From an uncultured Psychrobacillus sp. (GTDB lineage Bacteria; Bacillota; Bacilli; Bacillales_A; Planococcaceae), in NCBI GenBank assembly GCA_934234185.1, contig CAKQHO010000006.1:1-64000 (forward strand): 64,000 bases of DNA. Direction: 5' to 3'. Position numbers and translations under genes: made by a program. Of this stretch, positions 59,891 through 64,000 are shown piece by piece. Under the pieces are notes generated by a model. The model made no database searches, was not told the origin of the DNA, and saw only the letters and a list, made by a program, of their open reading frames with translations. The first letter of the stretch is position 1, and each line of letters opens with the position of its first letter.

Positions 59891-60568
59891 TTATTTTGTA
59901 CGGATTTCTACACCTTGCAGCTTTAAGTATTGTCCATCGGAAACCGTTAAATAAGTGTCCGCTTGTACATTTTCATTTGTAATAATAGAATCCAGCTGGT
60001 GGGTGCTGTCTTTGGAAACTTCGTAGTAGCCCATACCAGTGTCATCATCTAGGATAACCTTATACTCTCCTGCTGGTATGTCTATACCAACACGATACAT
60101 TCCATCTTCATATTCCCCATCCTTGGGAATAACGGATGGAGCTTTATCGATTGGATACATATAGGCTCCTTGAAGCTTAAAGTATTCACCATCGTGTAAC
60201 GTTACGTAAGAATGTGAATCGTCGAGGTTATCGTTAAAAATAATACTTTCTAAGTTTCCTGTACTGTCTTTAGCACTTTCTATATATCCCATATCATCCG
60301 CGAAAACTAAGTATTCACCCGATGGGATATCCGTTCCAACCTTGTAAGTACCTGATTTAATTCTACCTTCGGATGCTTTACCTTCTTTTTCTTTTAGTTT
60401 GTCTTTTTTATTGGTATCCGGTTCATTCTCTACATTTGTTGTTTGATTTTCCGTTTGGTTCTTATCCTCTTCATCGTCGCCTCCACTAGTTGCAAGGATA
60501 ATGATGATAATAATTACGATTAACCAGAACCACCATTTTTTGTAGAAAGGTTTTTTATTTTCTGCCAA
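59891..60568 (-). CDS. membrane protein with two copies of a GTYKVG-DIPSGEY domain
   Basis: A 225-residue protein: basic N-terminus, one membrane helix (about residues 11-27), an acidic/Gln linker, then two tandem repeats of about 70 residues, SGTYKVGTDIPSGEYLVF (from about 70) and DGMYRVGIDIPAGEYKVI (from about 145). The repeats end in YFKLQG and YLKLQG. The domains should lie outside the cell. It starts at TTG 7 nt after GGAGG. Function unknown. Confidence 0.75.
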   Translation of the reverse strand: MAENKKPFYKKWWFWLIVIIIIIILATSGGDDEEDKNQTENQTTNVENEPDTNKKDKLKEKEGKASEGRIKSGTYKVGTDIPSGEYLVFADDMGYIESAKDSTGNLESIIFNDNLDDSHSYVTLHDGEYFKLQGAYMYPIDKAPSVIPKDGEYEDGMYRVGIDIPAGEYKVILDDDTGMGYYEVSKDSTHQLDSIITNENVQADTYLTVSDGQYLKLQGVEIRTK

Positions 60569-60812
60569 GGAAATTCCTCCATATGAGTTGTAATAAGAGA
60601 TAGAATCTCTTTATCATCATGATTGGTAACTTCAGAGGTTTTTATTCAATTAGTTAAGCTACGTGATAAGAAGAGGCGGAGGTAAGCAAGATTTATAAGC
60701 AGGTAAAAGGGGAGTAAATAGCTTGTAAATGAAGAAGAAAAGACTAGCTCGCTTTTTTTGTCTCAAGAGATAGCTGATGGTATGATATGGGTATATATAA
60801 AGAGGTGGTAAC

Positions 60813-61664
60813 ATGATTCGAATTGGTTTGACAGGATGGGGAGATCATCCTGACTTGTATGTATCCTCTGCAAAGGAGAAGCTACAGGATTATAGTGCTA
60901 ACTTTCCGGTTGTAGAGCTAGATGCTTCGTTTTACGCGATCCAGCCTATTAAGAATGCTCAAAAGTGGATTCGAGAAACTCCTGATAATTTTCAGTTTAT
61001 AATTAAAGCTTATCAAGGGATTACTGGACATCAGCGGGGGGAAATACCATTTCCCTCAAAAGGGGAAATGTTTGAAGCGTATCGACAGTCGATTCAACCG
61101 TTTCAGGAGGCAGGCAAGCTAGCGATGGTTTTGGTCCAATTTCCTCCTTGGTTTCACTGTGAAAAAGAAAACGTTCAATATCTTCGTCAAGTAAGAGAGG
61201 AGCTAAAGGATTTTGATGTGGCGATTGAATTTCGCCATCAGTCCTGGTACTCTCCTGAATATGAAAGAGGTACGATTGACTTTTTAAGAGAGAATGGATT
61301 TCACCATAGTGTTTGCGATGAACCACAGGTGGGAGAGGGGAGTATTCCTCTAGTTCCGATTGCAACCTCTCAGAAGGTGCTTGTTCGCTTGCATGGCCGC
61401 AATCATTATGGTTGGCTGAACCCAGGAGATAATGATAAGTGGAGAGAAGTAAGGTATCTTTATGATTATAATAAGGAAGAATTATTATATATCAAAAGGG
61501 TGTGCGAGCAGCTAGATAGAAACACATCTGAAGTTTTTGTTTTATTTAACAATAACTCTGGTGGTCATGCAGCGAAAAATGCAAAGGCTTTTCAGCAGAT
61601 GTTGAATTTACATTTTGACGGGCTGGCTCCAAAACAATTAGACCTATTTGAAGGGGAATTTTAA
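60813..61664 (+). CDS. yunF: DUF72 protein YunF
   Basis: A 283-residue TIM-barrel-like DUF72 protein: IRIGLTGWGDHPDLY start, PVVELDASFYAIQP, AMVLVQFPPWFH and IEFRHQSWY, RLHGRNHYGWL, and the VFVLFNNNSGGHAAKNAKAFQQML end, all conserved. No biochemical role is established. GAGGTGGTAAC precedes the ATG. First of yunF-yunE-yunD. Confidence 0.93.
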   Translation: MIRIGLTGWGDHPDLYVSSAKEKLQDYSANFPVVELDASFYAIQPIKNAQKWIRETPDNFQFIIKAYQGITGHQRGEIPFPSKGEMFEAYRQSIQPFQEAGKLAMVLVQFPPWFHCEKENVQYLRQVREELKDFDVAIEFRHQSWYSPEYERGTIDFLRENGFHHSVCDEPQVGEGSIPLVPIATSQKVLVRLHGRNHYGWLNPGDNDKWREVRYLYDYNKEELLYIKRVCEQLDRNTSEVFVLFNNNSGGHAAKNAKAFQQMLNLHFDGLAPKQLDLFEGEF

Positions 61665-61667
61665 CGG

Positions 61668-62486
61668 ATGGAATGGATTATATTAGCTTTAAGCGGATTG
61701 TTTTCAGGAATTATAGGAGCTCTTGTAGGTCTTGGGGGAGGTGTTATATTAGTACCAGCGTTACTTCTTTTCGGTACCACTCTCCATTGGATCCCAGACA
61801 TAACACCTCAGAGTGTGGTGGGGCTATCTGTTGTGATGATGATATTCATTGGTCTCTCTTCTACTCTTTCCTACATGAAGACAAAAACGGTGGACTTCAA
61901 AAGCTCCATTATCTTTTTTGTAGGCAGTATTCCTGGAACTATATTAGGGGCATGGGTGAACAAAGGATTGGATTTGCCGTCCTTTAATTTATACTTTGGG
62001 ATTTTACTAGTGGTGCTTTCCATGCTGCTACTAGTAAGAAAATATTTAAAGCCTGTACAATGGTTTGTCAAGCATGGGTCCAAGAAGACTTTTACTGATG
62101 GAGAAAAGACATATGAATATGGTTATCCTATTTGGTTTGCTTTGATCTTTACCTTTTGTGTGGGCTTTGCTTCCGGGTTATTTGGGATAGGCGGTGGATC
62201 CATGCTTGTACCTGCTATGATTTTATTATTTTTATTTCCACCTCATGTGGCTGTTGGAACCTCTATGTTTATGGTATTTCTTTCTTCCATCGTGAACTCT
62301 GCTACCCATATTTCTCTAGGTAATGTTCCGTGGTTATATACCATACCAGTAGTACCCGCTGCATATATTGGTGCTAAGCTTGGTGCGAGGCTGAATAAAA
62401 AGCTGAATTCGGAGACGCTAGTAACTGCACTACGTATTGTGCTACTAATACTTGGAATTCGCTCTATTATTGATGGATTGTTTTAA
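61668..62486 (+). CDS. yunE: TauE/SafE-family sulfite/anion exporter YunE
   Basis: A 272-residue membrane protein with about eight helices in two repeats: GLFSGIIGALVGLGGGVILVPALLL (N-half) and GFASGLFGIGGGSMLVPAMILLF (C-half), the paired GGG motifs of TauE/SafE. Likely exports sulfite, sulfonates or related organic anions. It follows yunF by 3 bp, so is translationally coupled. Confidence 0.93.
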   Translation: MEWIILALSGLFSGIIGALVGLGGGVILVPALLLFGTTLHWIPDITPQSVVGLSVVMMIFIGLSSTLSYMKTKTVDFKSSIIFFVGSIPGTILGAWVNKGLDLPSFNLYFGILLVVLSMLLLVRKYLKPVQWFVKHGSKKTFTDGEKTYEYGYPIWFALIFTFCVGFASGLFGIGGGSMLVPAMILLFLFPPHVAVGTSMFMVFLSSIVNSATHISLGNVPWLYTIPVVPAAYIGAKLGARLNKKLNSETLVTALRIVLLILGIRSIIDGLF

Positions 62487-62507
62487 ACAGCAAGAGGAGG
62501 AATGAGG

Positions 62508-63881
62508 ATGATTGAGACTATCCATATATATCACACGAATGATCTACATAGTCATCTAGAAAATTGGCCGACCATTCATCAATTTCTCTCTGAAAGACGT
62601 AAATCCCATTCATCCAATGATTCCATATTAACGTTGGATATTGGGGATCATATTGACCGATCCAATGTTTATACGGAAGGTCTGCTAGGAAAGGGTAATG
62701 TCCAGCTTTTAAATAAGGCAAAATATGATTATGTAACAATTGGTAACAATGAAGGAATCACGCTGAGCCACGAGGAGTTAAATACTCTCTACGAACAAGC
62801 AGATTTCGAGGTGATTATTTCTAATTTTGTTGATAGAAATGGAAATATTCCCGCTTGGGTTCAACCGTATAAGATTCATATTACTCCGTCAGGAATAAGA
62901 ATAGGAATAGTGGCTGCTACTGCAGACTATGGTATTTATTATGAGAATCTCGGCTGGCATGTACAAGATCCAATTATACGATTGACTCAAGTAAGTAAAG
63001 AGCTGAGAGCACAAGTAGACGTTATAATATGTATGTCGCATCTCGGGAAAACACAGGATGAAATCATCTCAAAAGATATACCGGAAATTGACTTAATATT
63101 AGGCGCTCACACTCATCATTTCTTTGAGGAGGGTAAATGGATAGGTAATACTCTACAGGCTGCTGCAGGGAAATATGGCGCTTATGTAGGCTATGTAACA
63201 TTAGACTTCCATCATATATCTAGGTCGGTAGTGAAAAAGGCTGCAGTGCTGTATCCGGTAGAAAATCTATCTAAACCAAAAAACGACCTAGAACAGCAAG
63301 ACAGTTGGCAGGAAAAAGGTTTTCAGGCATTAGCTGAACCTGTGTTTTGTAATCCACTAGAGCTCTCAAAAGATTGGTTTAATCCCTCCTCCTTATCGAA
63401 GTTTTTCGGGGAAGCTTTACTAGCTTACACTGGGGCAGATTGTGCGATGTTTCCTGCAGGTATTTTTCTATCAGATCTTCCTAAAGGAGAAATCAAAGCA
63501 ATTGATTTACATCAATGCCTTCCTCATCCTATAAATCCTTGTATCATTACTCTATCCGGAGCTGCTTTGTTAGAGGTTGTGACGCTTTCTAAAAATGACA
63601 AATGGCCACTTTTAGAGGTTAAGGGTCTGGGCTTTCGAGGGAAGTATCTAGGATCTATCCTGTTTGAGCATTTAAGGGAAGTAGAGGGGGCAATCTACAT
63701 AAATGAAAAGCCGTTAAATATTTATGCAAGCTATAAACTGGCAACACTTGATATGTTCACATTCGGCTATTTCTTTCCTTCATTAAAAACTATGGAAAAA
63801 CAATATTTTATGCCAGAAGTTATCCGAGATATTGTAAAATGGTATGGCTTACGACTGAATCGGGAATCCCGCTCATATTAA
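62508..63881 (+). CDS. yunD: 5'-nucleotidase-family metallophosphoesterase YunD
   Basis: A 457-residue protein: metallophosphoesterase domain with YHTNDLHSHLENW, LDIGDHIDRSN and IGNNEGI, VIICMSHLG and ILGAHTHHFF, followed by a 5'-nucleotidase C-terminal domain (YTGADCAMFPAGIF). No signal peptide, so cytoplasmic. ATG at 62508 sits 7 nt after AGGAGG; an in-frame ATG at 62502 is too close. Last gene in the group, with terminator. Confidence 0.9.
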   Translation: MIETIHIYHTNDLHSHLENWPTIHQFLSERRKSHSSNDSILTLDIGDHIDRSNVYTEGLLGKGNVQLLNKAKYDYVTIGNNEGITLSHEELNTLYEQADFEVIISNFVDRNGNIPAWVQPYKIHITPSGIRIGIVAATADYGIYYENLGWHVQDPIIRLTQVSKELRAQVDVIICMSHLGKTQDEIISKDIPEIDLILGAHTHHFFEEGKWIGNTLQAAAGKYGAYVGYVTLDFHHISRSVVKKAAVLYPVENLSKPKNDLEQQDSWQEKGFQALAEPVFCNPLELSKDWFNPSSLSKFFGEALLAYTGADCAMFPAGIFLSDLPKGEIKAIDLHQCLPHPINPCIITLSGAALLEVVTLSKNDKWPLLEVKGLGFRGKYLGSILFEHLREVEGAIYINEKPLNIYASYKLATLDMFTFGYFFPSLKTMEKQYFMPEVIRDIVKWYGLRLNRESRSY

Positions 63882-63882
63882 T

Positions 63883-63919
63883 TCCTCTTATTACATATAA
63901 GTAATAAGGGGGATTTTTT
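63883..63919 (+). terminator. terminator of yunFED
   Basis: TCCTCTTATTAC (63883-63894) and GTAATAAGGGG (63901-63911), then a T-run. The remaining 81 bases show no gene. Confidence 0.8.
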
Positions 63920-64000
63920 ACTTGTTTTATCACAAAAGAAGACAACGGCGAATATTTCATATTAGAACCCAGACAAAATTAGCAATCTTTTTTGCAAGTT

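Noticed and set aside
2..64000. tRNA or rRNA genes
   Set aside because: No tRNA cloverleaf or rRNA sequence could be recognised by eye; a tRNAscan-SE run would be decisive.

Overview
The window reads as a low-GC, Gram-positive chromosome of the order Bacillales, probably a Planococcaceae-type genus close to Psychrobacillus (the genus is inference from protein resemblance; the order is well supported). Several blocks keep Bacillus subtilis gene order: fadN-fadA-fadE, yusI, gcvH, yusF, yusE and metNPQ, then sufCDSUB, then yunF-yunE-yunD. Strong Shine-Dalgarno sites and U-tailed terminators support the same placement. No rRNA, tRNA or CRISPR array was found.

Layout. 0-3.3 kb is decayed: a YolD-like gene with an in-frame stop, a lipoprotein, a Cys-rich small protein, and a sigma-factor-like gene cut by a truncated IS21-type element. 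3.7-7.6 kb is the qoxABCD quinol oxidase operon (minus strand). 8.0-17.9 kb is an accessory island. It holds an operon for a methyltransferase-like protein, a small membrane coiled-coil protein and a membrane-anchored PIN nuclease, followed by a TPR protein with a C-terminal HEPN motif. Further along lie a SnoaL-like protein, a uridine-kinase-like P-loop protein, two tandem WYL regulators and a divergent membrane protein. One identical 20-bp, partly palindromic sequence lies 68-70 bp upstream of both the operon and the divergent gene. This is the best candidate in the window for an undescribed system.

18-24.3 kb holds sstT, an RND exporter, a GNAT enzyme and an MgtC-type protein. 24.6-37.6 kb is an exopolysaccharide operon: priming transferase, Wzz/BY-kinase pair, two glycosyltransferases, Wzy-like polymerase, MurJ/Wzx-like flippase, epimerase, three FemAB/BioF2-like acyltransferases and a polysaccharide deacetylase. 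Many of its start codons are GTG, TTG or apparently CTG.

37.8-41.5 kb carries a 5'-3' exonuclease, a C39-like protein, an Eis-like acetyltransferase, a STAS protein and a thioredoxin. 41.6-47.1 kb is fatty-acid beta-oxidation under a FadR-like operator, followed by a striking 440-bp intergenic repeat array. 47.8-52.3 kb is yusI, gcvH, yusF, yusE and a SAM-riboswitch-controlled methionine transporter. 52.5-53.8 kb is a purine permease with PurBox-like sites. 54.0-54.2 kb is a small gene with an apparent ATT start. 54.5-59.7 kb is the complete SUF iron-sulfur operon. The window ends with a repeated-domain membrane protein and yunF-yunE-yunD.

Two dispersed intergenic repeat families recur: a 35-bp element with a TTGCTTGTCGGGGCA-like core (five copies) and a 9-mer CGCAAGTAA/TTACTTGCG family.
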